Positions 10,655 to 20,797 are shown, numbered from the stretch's first letter. The stretch: DNA of 64,000 bases from an uncultured Roseateles sp. (GCF_945956965.1 NZ_CAMFJS010000003.1:1-64000), one strand, 5' to 3'. Notes: generated by a model from the sequence alone, not told the origin. Made by a program: numbers and translations.

Positions 10655-13246
10655 TTAAGTTGTTGTTTCGGCCTGGGCTGCGAAGGCAGCCAGGCGGGCT
10701 CGCACCTCAGAGGCGCTCCCCAGCAGCAAAATCTCGCGCGCCAATTGCTGGCAGGCGGCCAGGCTCAGGCGCTTGACTTGGGCTTTGATGGCGGGAATGG
10801 CGGGCACGGACACCGACAGCTCCGTCACCCCCAGGCCGATCAGCACCGGCACCGCCAGCGGCTCAGACGCCAGGCCGCCACACACGCCCACCCATTTGCC
10901 ATGCTGGCGCGCGCCCTCGCAGCTCAGGGCGATCATCTTCAGCACGGCGGGGTGCAAGGCATCGGCCTGTTTGGCCAGCTGAGGGTGGCCACGGTCCATC
11001 GCCAGGGTGTACTGGGTCAAGTCATTGCTGCCGATGGAAAAGAAGTCCGCCTCGCGGGCGAACTGCTCGGCCTGCAGCGCCGCCGAGGGCACCTCGATCA
11101 TCAAGCCGACCTTGACCTCGCGCGCGCCCAGCGCCGCCTGCTCTTCGGCCAGGATGGCGCGGGCTTCACGCCACTCTTCCAGGGTGGCAATCATGGGGAA
11201 CATGATGTGCAGCTGCGCCAGCGGCGCGGCGCGCAGGATGGCGCGCAGCTGGGTGCGGAACATGTCTGGCCGCGCCAGGCTCACCCGCACACCGCGCAGG
11301 CCCAGGAAGGGGTTGTCTTCCTTGGGCAGGGGCAGATAGGGCAAGGGCTTATCGCCCCCGACATCGAGCGTGCGAATCACCAGCACCCGCTCAGTCCCGA
11401 GCGCCTGGGCCACGGCGCTATAGGCCTGGGCCTGCTCATCCTCGCTGGGCGCGGTGTCCCGTTCATCAAAAAGAAATTCAGAGCGCAGCAAGCCCACGCC
11501 TTCGGCGCCGTGGGTCAAGCCCTCAAGCGTGTCTGCCGCATTGCGGACATTGGCCACGACCTCGATGCGCTGCCCATCCAGCGTCGCGGCGGGCAGATGC
11601 GCTTGCGCCGCTTCTTCGCTGCGGCGCTGCGCTTGTTGCGCCATGCGCTGCCGGGCCGATTCCAGCGCAGCGGCGCTGGGGGCGGTCTGCAGGATGCCGT
11701 TGGCGCCATCCAGCACCACTTGGCTGCCTTCGGCCAGATCCAACGCAGCGGCGTCAATGCCGCAGATGGCCGGAATGCCCAGGGAGCGAGCCAAGATGGC
11801 CACATGGCTGGTGGCACCGCCGGTGGTGGTGCAAAAGCCCAGCACCTTGCTGCGGTCCAGGGCGGCGGTGTCGGAGGGGCTCAGCTCCTCGGCAATCAGA
11901 ATCGCCTTGTCGGGCACTTGAATGGCCGTTTGCGCCACACCCGCCAGCAAGGCCAGCACGCGGCGGCCGACGTCACGGATGTCATGGGCGCGCTCGCGCA
12001 GCAGCGCATTGTCCAGAGCCTCCAGTTGCACGGCCGCGGCGGTGTAGGCGCTGCGCCAGGCGTAGCCGGCGCTATCTCCGGCGCTGATGGCGGCAATCGC
12101 GGCTTCGAACAAATCGGGGTCGGCCAAGAGCTCTTGGTGGGCGCTGAGGATCTGTGCCTTGCTGGCATCGGACAGTGCGGCCTTGAGGCTCTCAAGCTGG
12201 GTATAGGCATCCCGCAAGGCGGCATCCAAGCGGGCTCGCTCATGCTTGGGCGAGCCGCCGGCTTGTTCGACGGCAATCGCGCCCTGGCGGTATTGAACGA
12301 TTTGACCGACGGCCAAACCAGGCGATGCCGAGACACCCAAGAGTTCACCAGGCGCGCCAGCCGCAGCTCGGGTCTTGACGGGTGCGGCCGAAGCTGCGGG
12401 CTTGTCGCGCACTGGGCCCGCGCCAGGCGCGGCAGCTTCCGCGAGGTTCTCGCCGCAGCCTTGCGCCAAGAGCGCCGCCAGCGCCGCGGCGGCTTCGGCG
12501 GCATCCGGCCCCGAAGCCTGAATGAACACTTCATCGCCCTGCCGGCTCGACAGTGCCATGACGGCCACCAAAGACTTGGCATTGGCCTCCTTCCCGCCAA
12601 GCTGCAGCCGCACATCGGCCAGATATTTCTTGGCAGCAGCGGCCAGCACAGCCGCGGGTCTGGCATGCAAGCCAGCCGGGTTAGGCAGGCGCACGGGGCC
12701 TGAGCGATGCATGCTGTTGGAATGGCTGTCACTGCCTTGGCGACTGGGGGCCGCTGACTCGGCCAGGTCCAGCACCATCAAGATGTCTTGGCCGGCGACG
12801 ACGCGGCCGCGTGCCGGCGTAATGCGAGTCACCGATTCACCATTGGCCACCACGATTTGCGTCAGCAAGCTGCGCGCGCCCAAGACCACCGCATCGGCAT
12901 CAAAGCGAATCAGCGCCTGGCCCGCCGCCACGCGATCCCCTTGCTTGACCAAGGGGCTGAATCCCGCGCCCTTGAGCAAGACGGTATCCACACCGATATG
13001 CAGCAAGATCTCGGGGCCCGCGTCGCTGGCGATGGTGAGCGCGTGATGAGCCTCATGCAACTGCGTGATCCGGCCCGCCACTGGTGCAAGCAATTCGTTC
13101 GAGGTGGGGTCCAGCGACATACCGTCGCCCACCATCTTTTGCGCAAACACGGAGTCGGGCACTTGCTCGAGCGGCAGCAAGATGCCGGAGAGCGGCGCCA
13201 AAAGCGTGAGTTGCGTGACTTGGTTTTTTTGAGTGCTGCTTTGCAT
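10655..13246 (-). CDS. EIIA-HPr-Enzyme I fusion phosphotransferase
   Basis: 863 aa multiphosphoryl transfer protein that carries phosphate from PEP to the PTS permease encoded next to it. Domains in order: EIIA of the glucose type (about 15-125; catalytic H83 in EILLHIGVDT, partner His at 67/68), HPr (about 182-262; H193 in AGLHARPAA), and Enzyme I (about 301-863; H480 in TTGGATSHVAILAR, then VGLLRSEFLF, LDVGGDKPLPYLP, SIGSNDLTQYTLAMDR and the Cys motif GVCGGLASEP). Gene order matches nagF-nagE-type systems. With EIICB it makes a self-contained PTS that does not need a separate ptsHI. The linkers between domains are alanine-rich. The 156-base gap upstream (13247-13402) holds no operator that I can see. 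Confidence 0.93.
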   Translation of the reverse strand: MQSSTQKNQVTQLTLLAPLSGILLPLEQVPDSVFAQKMVGDGMSLDPTSNELLAPVAGRITQLHEAHHALTIASDAGPEILLHIGVDTVLLKGAGFSPLVKQGDRVAAGQALIRFDADAVVLGARSLLTQIVVANGESVTRITPARGRVVAGQDILMVLDLAESAAPSRQGSDSHSNSMHRSGPVRLPNPAGLHARPAAVLAAAAKKYLADVRLQLGGKEANAKSLVAVMALSSRQGDEVFIQASGPDAAEAAAALAALLAQGCGENLAEAAAPGAGPVRDKPAASAAPVKTRAAAGAPGELLGVSASPGLAVGQIVQYRQGAIAVEQAGGSPKHERARLDAALRDAYTQLESLKAALSDASKAQILSAHQELLADPDLFEAAIAAISAGDSAGYAWRSAYTAAAVQLEALDNALLRERAHDIRDVGRRVLALLAGVAQTAIQVPDKAILIAEELSPSDTAALDRSKVLGFCTTTGGATSHVAILARSLGIPAICGIDAAALDLAEGSQVVLDGANGILQTAPSAAALESARQRMAQQAQRRSEEAAQAHLPAATLDGQRIEVVANVRNAADTLEGLTHGAEGVGLLRSEFLFDERDTAPSEDEQAQAYSAVAQALGTERVLVIRTLDVGGDKPLPYLPLPKEDNPFLGLRGVRVSLARPDMFRTQLRAILRAAPLAQLHIMFPMIATLEEWREARAILAEEQAALGAREVKVGLMIEVPSAALQAEQFAREADFFSIGSNDLTQYTLAMDRGHPQLAKQADALHPAVLKMIALSCEGARQHGKWVGVCGGLASEPLAVPVLIGLGVTELSVSVPAIPAIKAQVKRLSLAACQQLAREILLLGSASEVRARLAAFAAQAETTT

Positions 13247-13402
13247 GGCTTGAAAAATTGGGGGTGAGGCGCGCGGCTTTGAGTAGCAAGGGTGCTCAGG
13301 GTGCGCCGACCCGGCAGCACTTGCAGCAGGGATGCTGAAGGCCCCAGGCCAAAGCCAAAATCCCTACCCTGATCCCTGGCATGCATGCTGCGCCCTCCAA
13401 GG

Positions 13403-14371
13403 CTACAGGCCGAGATCCAGGGCCCGCGAGGCACCATCCAGCGCCGGTGACACCGCCGCATCGATCACAAAGCAGGGAATGGCGGCCAGATAGGCAGCGA
13501 AGCGGCCCTTGCCCTCAAAGCGCGCGCGGAAGTTCGATTGCCGTAAGTCCTTGAGCAAGCGGGGTGCGACGCCGCCACCGATATAGACGCCGCCGCGCGC
13601 GCCCAAGGTCAGGGCCAGATTGCCGGCCACGCTGCCCAGAAAGTTGCAGAAAAGCTCGATCGCTTGCTTGGCCAGGACATCGCCTTGCTCGGCACGCTGC
13701 AAGACCTCGGGCGGGGTCAGATCGGGCAGGTCTTGGCCGGCAATTTCAGCGCAAGCCCGGTAGAGATTGACCAGGCCCGGCCCCGACAGCGCCCGCTCTG
13801 CCGACACATGGCCAAAGCGCAGGCGCAGGCGAGCGACCACCGCATCTTCAAAAGCGTCCTGGCCCGCCAGGGTGGTGTGCCCCCCCTCCCCTGACAATGG
13901 GCACCAAGTGCCATTGGGCAGGGCCAACAGGCCCGCGACCCCCAGGCCGGTGCCGGCCCCCAGCACCGCCAAAGGTTCACCGGCCACGGAGCGGCCGCCC
14001 TCCAGGGCATGCAGCTGACTGGAGTCCAAACTCGGCAAGGCCAGCGCCAAGGCGGTGAAGTCATTCACCACCGACAGATGCTCCACCCCCAGATCGCGCT
14101 TGAGCGCCTGGATGGAGAAAGACCAATTGCCATTGGTCATGCGTACCTGATCGCCGTCGATCGGATTGGCGATGCCCAGTGCGGCGGCTTGCGGTCGGGC
14201 CGGAGCATGCTCAGCCACATAACTTGAAATCGCATCGGCAATGGTGGGGTAGTCGGCGCAGCGGTAGTTCACACAATGGGCCACCGGCGCTTCGGGCGCC
14301 TCGGCCCAAGCGAAACGGGCATTGGTCCCGCCGATATCACCCAGCAAACGGGGGTAGGTTTCGGTCATCAC
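13403..14371 (-). CDS. glk: Glucokinase
   Basis: 322 aa, family-typical length. It phosphorylates intracellular glucose with ATP. It has the ATP-binding start LLGDIGGTNARFAWAE, the active-site stretch VNDFTALALALPSL, GAGTGLGVAGLLAL, and SGEGGHTTLAG with the Glu/His pair, and belongs to the Glk (not ROK) group. Within the sugar block it would use glucose freed by the cytoplasmic GH1 enzyme, complementing the PTS, which delivers sugar already phosphorylated. It is 66 bases downstream of the halogenase-like gene on the same strand. Confidence 0.94.
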   Translation of the reverse strand: MMTETYPRLLGDIGGTNARFAWAEAPEAPVAHCVNYRCADYPTIADAISSYVAEHAPARPQAAALGIANPIDGDQVRMTNGNWSFSIQALKRDLGVEHLSVVNDFTALALALPSLDSSQLHALEGGRSVAGEPLAVLGAGTGLGVAGLLALPNGTWCPLSGEGGHTTLAGQDAFEDAVVARLRLRFGHVSAERALSGPGLVNLYRACAEIAGQDLPDLTPPEVLQRAEQGDVLAKQAIELFCNFLGSVAGNLALTLGARGGVYIGGGVAPRLLKDLRQSNFRARFEGKGRFAAYLAAIPCFVIDAAVSPALDGASRALDLGL

Positions 14372-14437
14372 AGCTTCAATTGGCAGAAGTGGGGGAAAAA
14401 TCTGAACAGGCCGCGCAAGCGCCGCTTGGCACCGGCG

Positions 14438-15970
14438 TCAAGCCGCAGCACGGTAGGGCGCGCACAGGCGCTCCACATAGGCAGCATGGGGCGGCAAGGT
14501 GGCCAGTCGCTGCGCGACCTGGCGGCGGATGTGCTCCAGGAATTGCTGCAACTCCAGGTCGCCCATCAGGTCGGCCACCGGGTGGTGATGGCGCGGGCTG
14601 ATGCCCTGCCCCAGCATCACCTGGATCCAGGAGTTTTCGGCGAACAACTCATCCAGCGGGCGGAACACCCGGGCCGTTTCGGTGAACAGCTCAATCCGGT
14701 GACGCAGCGTTTCGGGCACGGCCATCGTGCGCACATGGCGCCACAAATCGGAATCATCCCGCTCGGTGACGTGATAGTGCAGGATGATGAAGTCGCGGAT
14801 GTGCTCAAGGTCATCTTGCGTCTGGCGATTGAACTCGACACGGTCCACCTCACGCACGCCACCGGCCGGGAACAGGCGCATCAAGCGGATCGCCGCGCGC
14901 TGGATCAAATGGATGCTGGTGGATTCCAGCGGTTCGATGAAGCCGCTGGACAAGCCAACGGCGATGCAGTTGCGGCTCCACACCTCGCGGCGCTGGCCGG
15001 GCGTGAAGCGCAGCAGGCGCGGCTTCATCAAGAGCTCGCCTTCGACATGGCGGGTCAAGACCTCAGGCGCGTCGGCATCAGACAGCTCGCGGCTGCTGTA
15101 GACCAGGCCATTGCCCACCCGGTGCTGCAGCGGGATGCGCCACTGCCAGCCAAATGGGTGCGCAATGGAGCGGGTGTAAGGCGGCGCCTCGCGCACCGAG
15201 GCGGTCTGCACCGCCACCGCACGGTCGCAAGGCAGCCAGTGGGTCCAGCCCTCGTAGGGCACACCCAGCGTTTCGCCCAGCAAAAGCGCGCGAAAGCCGG
15301 TGCAGTCGATGAACAACTCCCCCTCCACCACGCTGCCATCGGCCAGACGCAGCGCGCTCAGGTCACCATCGGGTGTGACGCGCAAGACCTCGGTGATCTT
15401 GCCCTCGATGCGCTGCACCCCATGCGCCTCGGCGATGCCGCGCAGATAACGCGCATAACGCGTGGCATCGAGGTGGTAGGCGTAGTTCATGCCGTTCTGC
15501 GGCAGATGGGCAAAGCGGTTCTCTTCGGCGGCGCGCAACTCCAGGCAATAGTCGCCGTAGCGCTGTGCCAAGCCGCGCTGCTGGCCCTTGAGCCAGAAGT
15601 GCTGGAAGCCGGCACTCCAATGGTCTTGGCCGGTCAGGCCGAAGGAGTGGATGTAGTCCTCGCCGGGCGCCTTCCAGCCTTCGAACTTGATGCCCAGCTT
15701 GAAGGTGGCCTGGGTGGCGGCCATGAACTCGGCCTCCTTGATGCCCAGCAACTCGTGGAACATATGCAGGGCGGGAATGGTGGCCTCGCCGACGCCGACG
15801 GTGCCGATCTCGTCGGACTCCACCAGCCGGATCTCGAGCTGCTTGCCCATCAACTTGCCCATCAAGGCGGCGACCATCCAGCCGGCGGTGCCGCCGCCGG
15901 CGATGACGACGCGGCGCACCGGGGCCGCACTGCCGCGGGCACCGTCGCTCGGAAAAGCTTGAACATTCAT
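14438..15970 (-). CDS. Tryptophan-halogenase-like flavoprotein
   Basis: 510 aa from ATG at 15970, chosen because GAGG lies 8 bases upstream and the cupin stop is just before it; an upstream ATG at 16006 would overlap the cupin gene. The FAD-binding GGGTAG motif is at residues 25-30. The FKLGIKF segment carries a Lys (91) at the place of the catalytic lysine of PrnA/RebH, and the halogenase signature WQWRIP is at 275-280, so all hallmark residues are present. In glycan loci with TonB receptors, members of this family sit beside SapC and cupin genes. Their substrate is not established, so halogenation of free tryptophan should not be assumed. Confidence 0.85.
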   Translation of the reverse strand: MNVQAFPSDGARGSAAPVRRVVIAGGGTAGWMVAALMGKLMGKQLEIRLVESDEIGTVGVGEATIPALHMFHELLGIKEAEFMAATQATFKLGIKFEGWKAPGEDYIHSFGLTGQDHWSAGFQHFWLKGQQRGLAQRYGDYCLELRAAEENRFAHLPQNGMNYAYHLDATRYARYLRGIAEAHGVQRIEGKITEVLRVTPDGDLSALRLADGSVVEGELFIDCTGFRALLLGETLGVPYEGWTHWLPCDRAVAVQTASVREAPPYTRSIAHPFGWQWRIPLQHRVGNGLVYSSRELSDADAPEVLTRHVEGELLMKPRLLRFTPGQRREVWSRNCIAVGLSSGFIEPLESTSIHLIQRAAIRLMRLFPAGGVREVDRVEFNRQTQDDLEHIRDFIILHYHVTERDDSDLWRHVRTMAVPETLRHRIELFTETARVFRPLDELFAENSWIQVMLGQGISPRHHHPVADLMGDLELQQFLEHIRRQVAQRLATLPPHAAYVERLCAPYRAAA

Positions 15971-15978
15971 TGGCAGCC

Positions 15979-16998
15979 TCATCGATTGAGTTTTTTCATC
16001 AGCCATGCACGCATGCGGCGCATGGCGGTTTCGTCAAAGGGCGCGAGCAGGCCGCGCGCTTGGGCCGGGATGTGCGCGGCGGTGTTGTTGGCATCGGCCT
16101 CAAACACATAGTGATCAAACAAAGCGCGCCAGGCCTGCCGCTCAGCCTGCGGTAAGTCCCGCACCGTGGCCAAGGCCAGCCACAGTGCGGTGTTGGGCGA
16201 ATCCGCCCAGGCGGGGCTGCGGCGCCACCAGTAATTCACCAGGGCGTTGAGCCCATCCAGGCCCTCCACCTGATGCCACCACAGGCTGGGGATGTAGATC
16301 GCATCGCCCGGCGCCAACTCAGCCACCCGGGCGCGATCCAGGGCCTGGGCAAAGCACGGGAAGCGCTGCATATCGGGCTTGGACGCATCGGCCAGGCTGA
16401 TGGGCTGGCCGGCGGGCGTCAGGTCCAAGGGCCCCACATACAAATCCGCCACCGCGTCGGGCGGGAACAAAGTAAAGCGCCGCCGGCCGGCCACACAGCA
16501 AGCAATATTCGAAGGCCAATCCTGATGCGCCGGCACCGTGATCTGGTTGCCCATCCACAAGCTCACCAAGGCCTCTTCTTGCGACTCCAACTGCAGCGTG
16601 TGGTTCAAACGAAAGCCAGGCAGACAGGTATCGACCGTGGTCGAGCCCATATACAAATAGGGCGAAGGGCTTTGCTCGCGGCAGGCCAGCAACTGGTCCA
16701 ACAACTGATCAAAGCGCAAGAACTCGCGGCTGAAGTTGAAGCCGCTGAAATCTTCGTTATAGGCAATGCGACCCTGGGTCGACGGCGCCATGCGGAACAC
16801 GCCAACGGTGGCATCGCGCCAGTACGACTTCAGGCAAGCGGCTGAGGCCTCGGCGCCATCTCCGCCTGCCTGCTCGCTGGCCTGCACCACAGGCCAGTGC
16901 GAGACCAGGCCACGCAGCACACAGGGCTCATCCATGACGAGCAGCTGCGGCGGCACCTGGCCGACTTGATCGACCTTGAATTCCCTGAGGGCTTGCAT
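15979..16998 (-). CDS. Cupin_8/JmjC-like Fe(II)/2-oxoglutarate oxygenase
   Basis: 339 aa from ATG at 16998 (MQALREFKVDQVG), which follows the sapC stop by 10 bases; a longer frame to 17157 runs into sapC and is unlikely. The fold is that of JmjC/cupin_8 hydroxylases. Metal ligands are seen as the HxD in VPAHQDWPSN and the distal His in LWWHQVEGLD, after the SLWMGNQITV strand. The substrate is unknown. Such genes recur next to SapC and halogenase-like genes in TonB-receptor sugar loci, which suggests a shared modification of the receptor, an envelope factor or the glycan. It forms an operon with both neighbours. Confidence 0.82.
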   Translation of the reverse strand: MQALREFKVDQVGQVPPQLLVMDEPCVLRGLVSHWPVVQASEQAGGDGAEASAACLKSYWRDATVGVFRMAPSTQGRIAYNEDFSGFNFSREFLRFDQLLDQLLACREQSPSPYLYMGSTTVDTCLPGFRLNHTLQLESQEEALVSLWMGNQITVPAHQDWPSNIACCVAGRRRFTLFPPDAVADLYVGPLDLTPAGQPISLADASKPDMQRFPCFAQALDRARVAELAPGDAIYIPSLWWHQVEGLDGLNALVNYWWRRSPAWADSPNTALWLALATVRDLPQAERQAWRALFDHYVFEADANNTAAHIPAQARGLLAPFDETAMRRMRAWLMKKLNR

Positions 16999-17008
16999 GC
17001 GTGCAATC

Positions 17009-17710
17009 TCAAGCCAGCGCGAGCCGCTGTTCGCGTTCCAGCAAGGCAGGAATCCTTGCCAGCGAGGCCACCGCCATGGCGATGGCAAACCAGTGGCCCG
17101 CCCCATGCAAGGCGGCCACCGCTGAGCCAGGGAGAACCGCCAGGCGCTCTTCATCAATCACGTAATAGCCGGCCACGCGGCGCACCGAGCCGTCAGCCTG
17201 TTCGATGTCCAGGCTCATAGGCTCCAGCAGCTGGTACTGCAAAAGCGCATCGATAAAGTCGGGCAAGGCCTGCATGCCTTCGTGCAAGGCCTGCAGCACC
17301 GAGACCCGACGCTCCAAAAGCGGCGACTGCCCGCCATTGGGTAAGAAAAGTGGCACGCCTTCGCTCAGGCTCAGGCGCGGGCTGTCCAGATCGATATGCA
17401 CCACCCAGCCTTCACCATCACGCCCCACCAGCAAGGGCTGGCGCTCCAGCGCCCAAGGCAGATGGCCGGCCTCCCAACCGCGCGGCCCCAGAAAGCTGCT
17501 GCGCGATTCCAGCAAGCCGAGCAAGGCCACCGGCTGAAAGCGGCTGGCATCGCCGCTTTGCTGGAACACGATGGGGAAATGCGCCTGCATCTGCTTGAAC
17601 TCTGCGGGCACCGTGGGCACGGCACTCACAGCATCACCCCAAGCGGCATCCAGCCGGGTTTGCAGGCGCAGATCCCGGTGGGTCACGTTATCAAGCAGAG
17701 CAGCACGCAT
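17009..17710 (-). CDS. SapC family protein
   Basis: 233 aa, matching the SapC family in length and pattern (FPIVFQQSG, FLGPRGWEAGHLP, GWVVHIDLDSPRLS, ALLQYQLLEPMSLDI). SapC was named from a Campylobacter surface-array locus, but its molecular role is not settled. No signal peptide or membrane segment is visible. It is 16 bases downstream of the TonB receptor gene and 10 bases upstream of the cupin gene, so these are almost certainly one transcript. Confidence 0.85.
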   Translation of the reverse strand: MRAALLDNVTHRDLRLQTRLDAAWGDAVSAVPTVPAEFKQMQAHFPIVFQQSGDASRFQPVALLGLLESRSSFLGPRGWEAGHLPWALERQPLLVGRDGEGWVVHIDLDSPRLSLSEGVPLFLPNGGQSPLLERRVSVLQALHEGMQALPDFIDALLQYQLLEPMSLDIEQADGSVRRVAGYYVIDEERLAVLPGSAVAALHGAGHWFAIAMAVASLARIPALLEREQRLALA

Positions 17711-17726
17711 CAGGTCGTCTCGCCGG

Positions 17727-20700
17727 TCAGAAGGTGTAGCGGGCGTTCAAGCTGTAGCGGCGGCCCGTTTGGGTCGAGTACAGCGTCTCTTCCTTGGCGC
17801 GACCGTGGACGCGCTGGAGACCGTCGTTCAGATTGAGCGCTTCGAAGTTCAAACTCAGGTTCTTGTTGAACTTATAACCCAGGCTGAGGTCCCACTGACC
17901 GTAGGCGTCGGTGTAAGCCGGGCCTGCGGAGCCGAACACATCGGCCGTGGTGCTGCTCAAGAACTCATCACGCCAGTTGTAAGCGGCGCGAACACTGAAG
18001 TTGGTGTTCTCGAAGAAGCCCACCAAATTGGCCGAGTTGCCCAGACCCAGAAGCGCGTTCTGCTCGGTCAGATTGCTGTTGTCGTACTTCAGACCCGACT
18101 TCACCAAGGTGTAGTTGGCAGCGACGCCGAAGCCGCTCTTGCCGAAGGCGTGCTGGATGTTGAGCTCAAGGCCCTTGATGTTGTCACTGCGCTGGTTGCT
18201 GGGCGCGCTGATGGTGAACACGGCTTCCGGATCACCCGCTTGACCGGCGATGGTGCCCACAGGGTTGCCCGTGCCATCAAAGCCGGTGCGCACCACACCA
18301 CGCGTGCCGCTATAGGTGTTCAGGATGTAGTTGCGAATGCAGACCGCATCCTTGGTCGCGCAGTTCTTGCTCACCGCTTCGTTGTAGAGCGGGCCGTTGA
18401 TCGGCGTGGTCAAACCAGCCGGCTTGGACTGCAGGGTGCTGGAGCCGATGAAGTTGCTGATGTTCTTCTGGAACAGACCCAGTGCCGCATAGCTGGCCTT
18501 GGCGTAGTAGAACTCGGCCGAGAGGTCAAAGTTCTTGGACAGCAGCGGCTTCAAAGCCGGATTGCCTTGGCTGCCCGAGCCGCCGTTGACACGGAAGTCA
18601 GACAAGGTCACGCCGCCCTGAATCGCACCCCAACCCGGGCGACCAATGGTCTCGCCGTAGCTGGCTCGAACTTTCAGCTTGTCGCTCAGCTCGGCCTCGT
18701 AGTCGATGCTGGGCAGGTAGTAGTTGTAGCTGCCCGAGAGCGAGGTGAAGTCTGATTTCCCCTTGACCAGCGCGAACTCATTCGCGCTCACCCAGTTGAT
18801 GCCCGTGACGATGGGCACCAAGGCCTGCGAATCCACCGTGGTTCGCTCATAGCGCAGACCCACGGCCACATTCATCGGCACGCCCCACTCCCAGTCCTTG
18901 TAATACTGGGCAAAGGCATTGGTGGACTTCTCTTGCGTGCGGCGGTCATCGGTGAAGTCCGAGGAGGGCACGAACCACTTGTCGCTCTTGTCGGCCTTGA
19001 TCGCAGCCGCGCGCACGGCCTCAAAGTCCCAGAGGTAGAAGTTGTTGAACAGGCCCGCGCCATTGGCCGCGCCAAAGGAGTGGGCAAAGTAGTCCTGCAA
19101 CTTGGCCGGCTTCCACAGGCCGTCGTCATAGTCGGAAGGCTTGTTGTGGCCGCCCCAATCGTCTTGCTGCACATTGGCGTAGGCCGTGCGGTTCTTCACC
19201 TTGGTGAAGCCCACGCCGAAATCCAGGCCTGAGCTTTCAGACAGGACGTACTTGCCCTTCAACTGCGCCTGGTCGATCTCGTTGCGCATATAGCTGTTGC
19301 GGAAGCTCGAGCCCGTCACCTGCATCAGGCTGGGCGCAGCTGCTGGATCGCCATGCAGGCCGATGCTCAGGATGGGGAACTTCTGCGAAAAGTCCGCAGT
19401 GGCAAAAGCCCGGTTCTGCATCGACACGCCCAGGGTCGAGTTGCTGCCGTAAGGGCTGTCCGCAGCCGAGGTGGCCGTGGAGTGATGGACGTCGAGGTCG
19501 AAGGACAAGGCATTCGTGGCCTTCCAGGCCAGGTTCAAACCCGTCGACTGGTTGGTGTTCTTGGTGCCGTAGATGCTGCCCGCCATGGCCACGTCCGCGG
19601 GGCCGCTGGCCGGATAGGTTTCGGTGTAGCTCAGGGGCGTGGCGATCGGGCCATTGGTCCAGCTGGAAGACGATGGGCCGAAATTGAACCAGGCCGACAA
19701 CTCGGCGCGCTTGGAGTGGATCTTGTTTTCCGAGTAGGTGTGATCCAGCGTGGCCGTCAGATCCTTGATGGGGCGGAACTGCAAGACCAGTTGGCCATTG
19801 GTGCGGGTGCGCTCAAAAGCGTTCAGGCTGTAGCGCAGCTCTTGCGGCACCACATACAGATCGGTGGGCTTGGGACGATTGGTGATTTGATCAGCACCTG
19901 CCTGGCCCGGCAGCGGGATGGTGCCCCAGTTCTGCTCATCACCCTTGAAGGTGCGCCAGCCGGCGTCCACCGCCGCCTGGTTGTAGCCGCCATTGCGCTT
20001 TTGGTAGCTGCCCACCAGGGCGATACCGAAGGTGCCGTCAGCAAACACATTGCTGTAAATGCCGGAGACTTCTGGCGTGACTTGCGTGCCCTTCATCGAG
20101 TCGGGCAAGCGCTTGTTCGACTCATCGCTGACCAACTTGGCGCCAATGCTGGCGACCAGCTTGGGATTGTCCAGCGGACGCGCGGTCTTGATATTGATGG
20201 TGGCGCCAATGCCGCCGGTGGGCGCATCGGCACGGCTGGTCTTGTAAACCTCCAAGGCGGCAATGCCTTCGGAGGCCAGATTGGCGAAGTCAAAAGAGCG
20301 CGAGTTCGACGCAAAAGTGGCACCCAAGCTGGAGGCCGGCATCTGGCGGCCGTTCAGCAACACCAGATTGAAGTCGGGGCCCACGCCACGCACCGTCACC
20401 TTGGAGCCTTCGCCATTGCTGCGGTCGATGGACACACCGGCAATGCGCTGCATGGACTCGGCCAAGTTGGCATCGGGGAACTTGCCGATTTCCTCGGCCA
20501 CGATGCCGTCCACCACCCCGCGCGCATTGCGCTTCAAGCTCAGCGAGGTTTCCAAGCTTTGCCGAATACCGGTCACAACGACCGTGTCGAGTTGCTGTGC
20601 ATCTGGTGATTTCGGCGCAGAAGCGGCTGCAGAAGGGGGCAGCGGCGCCGCAGTTGTGCCCTGCTGAGCCTGTGCGCTCATGCCGGCCACCAAGAGGCCG

Positions 20701-20750
20701 GCCGCACTGGCCAAAAGGGACAGACGGCAGACGGGTCGAGTGTTTCTCAT
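17727..20750 (-). CDS. TonB-dependent outer-membrane receptor, Xanthomonas/Caulobacter carbohydrate type
   Basis: 1007 aa with a signal peptide ending about AQA (residue 28). The plug starts near QLDTVVVTGIRQSLETSLSL (TonB box-like TVVVTG) and continues with the stretch typical of the Xantho/Caul subfamily (EEIGKFPDANLAESMQRIAG). The barrel ends with aromatic-rich strands closing on YSLNARYTF. It should import oligosaccharides across the outer membrane using TonB energy. Two LacI-type operators lie 47-97 bases upstream (20798-20811 and 20834-20847), so it is probably repressed by the LacI protein encoded beside it. It is the first gene of the minus-strand sugar block. Confidence 0.94.
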   Translation of the reverse strand: MRNTRPVCRLSLLASAAGLLVAGMSAQAQQGTTAAPLPPSAAASAPKSPDAQQLDTVVVTGIRQSLETSLSLKRNARGVVDGIVAEEIGKFPDANLAESMQRIAGVSIDRSNGEGSKVTVRGVGPDFNLVLLNGRQMPASSLGATFASNSRSFDFANLASEGIAALEVYKTSRADAPTGGIGATINIKTARPLDNPKLVASIGAKLVSDESNKRLPDSMKGTQVTPEVSGIYSNVFADGTFGIALVGSYQKRNGGYNQAAVDAGWRTFKGDEQNWGTIPLPGQAGADQITNRPKPTDLYVVPQELRYSLNAFERTRTNGQLVLQFRPIKDLTATLDHTYSENKIHSKRAELSAWFNFGPSSSSWTNGPIATPLSYTETYPASGPADVAMAGSIYGTKNTNQSTGLNLAWKATNALSFDLDVHHSTATSAADSPYGSNSTLGVSMQNRAFATADFSQKFPILSIGLHGDPAAAPSLMQVTGSSFRNSYMRNEIDQAQLKGKYVLSESSGLDFGVGFTKVKNRTAYANVQQDDWGGHNKPSDYDDGLWKPAKLQDYFAHSFGAANGAGLFNNFYLWDFEAVRAAAIKADKSDKWFVPSSDFTDDRRTQEKSTNAFAQYYKDWEWGVPMNVAVGLRYERTTVDSQALVPIVTGINWVSANEFALVKGKSDFTSLSGSYNYYLPSIDYEAELSDKLKVRASYGETIGRPGWGAIQGGVTLSDFRVNGGSGSQGNPALKPLLSKNFDLSAEFYYAKASYAALGLFQKNISNFIGSSTLQSKPAGLTTPINGPLYNEAVSKNCATKDAVCIRNYILNTYSGTRGVVRTGFDGTGNPVGTIAGQAGDPEAVFTISAPSNQRSDNIKGLELNIQHAFGKSGFGVAANYTLVKSGLKYDNSNLTEQNALLGLGNSANLVGFFENTNFSVRAAYNWRDEFLSSTTADVFGSAGPAYTDAYGQWDLSLGYKFNKNLSLNFEALNLNDGLQRVHGRAKEETLYSTQTGRRYSLNARYTF

Positions 20751-20797
20751 GGGCTTGTCTCCGATATGTTTTTGAACTCTTATGACATGAACAACGC

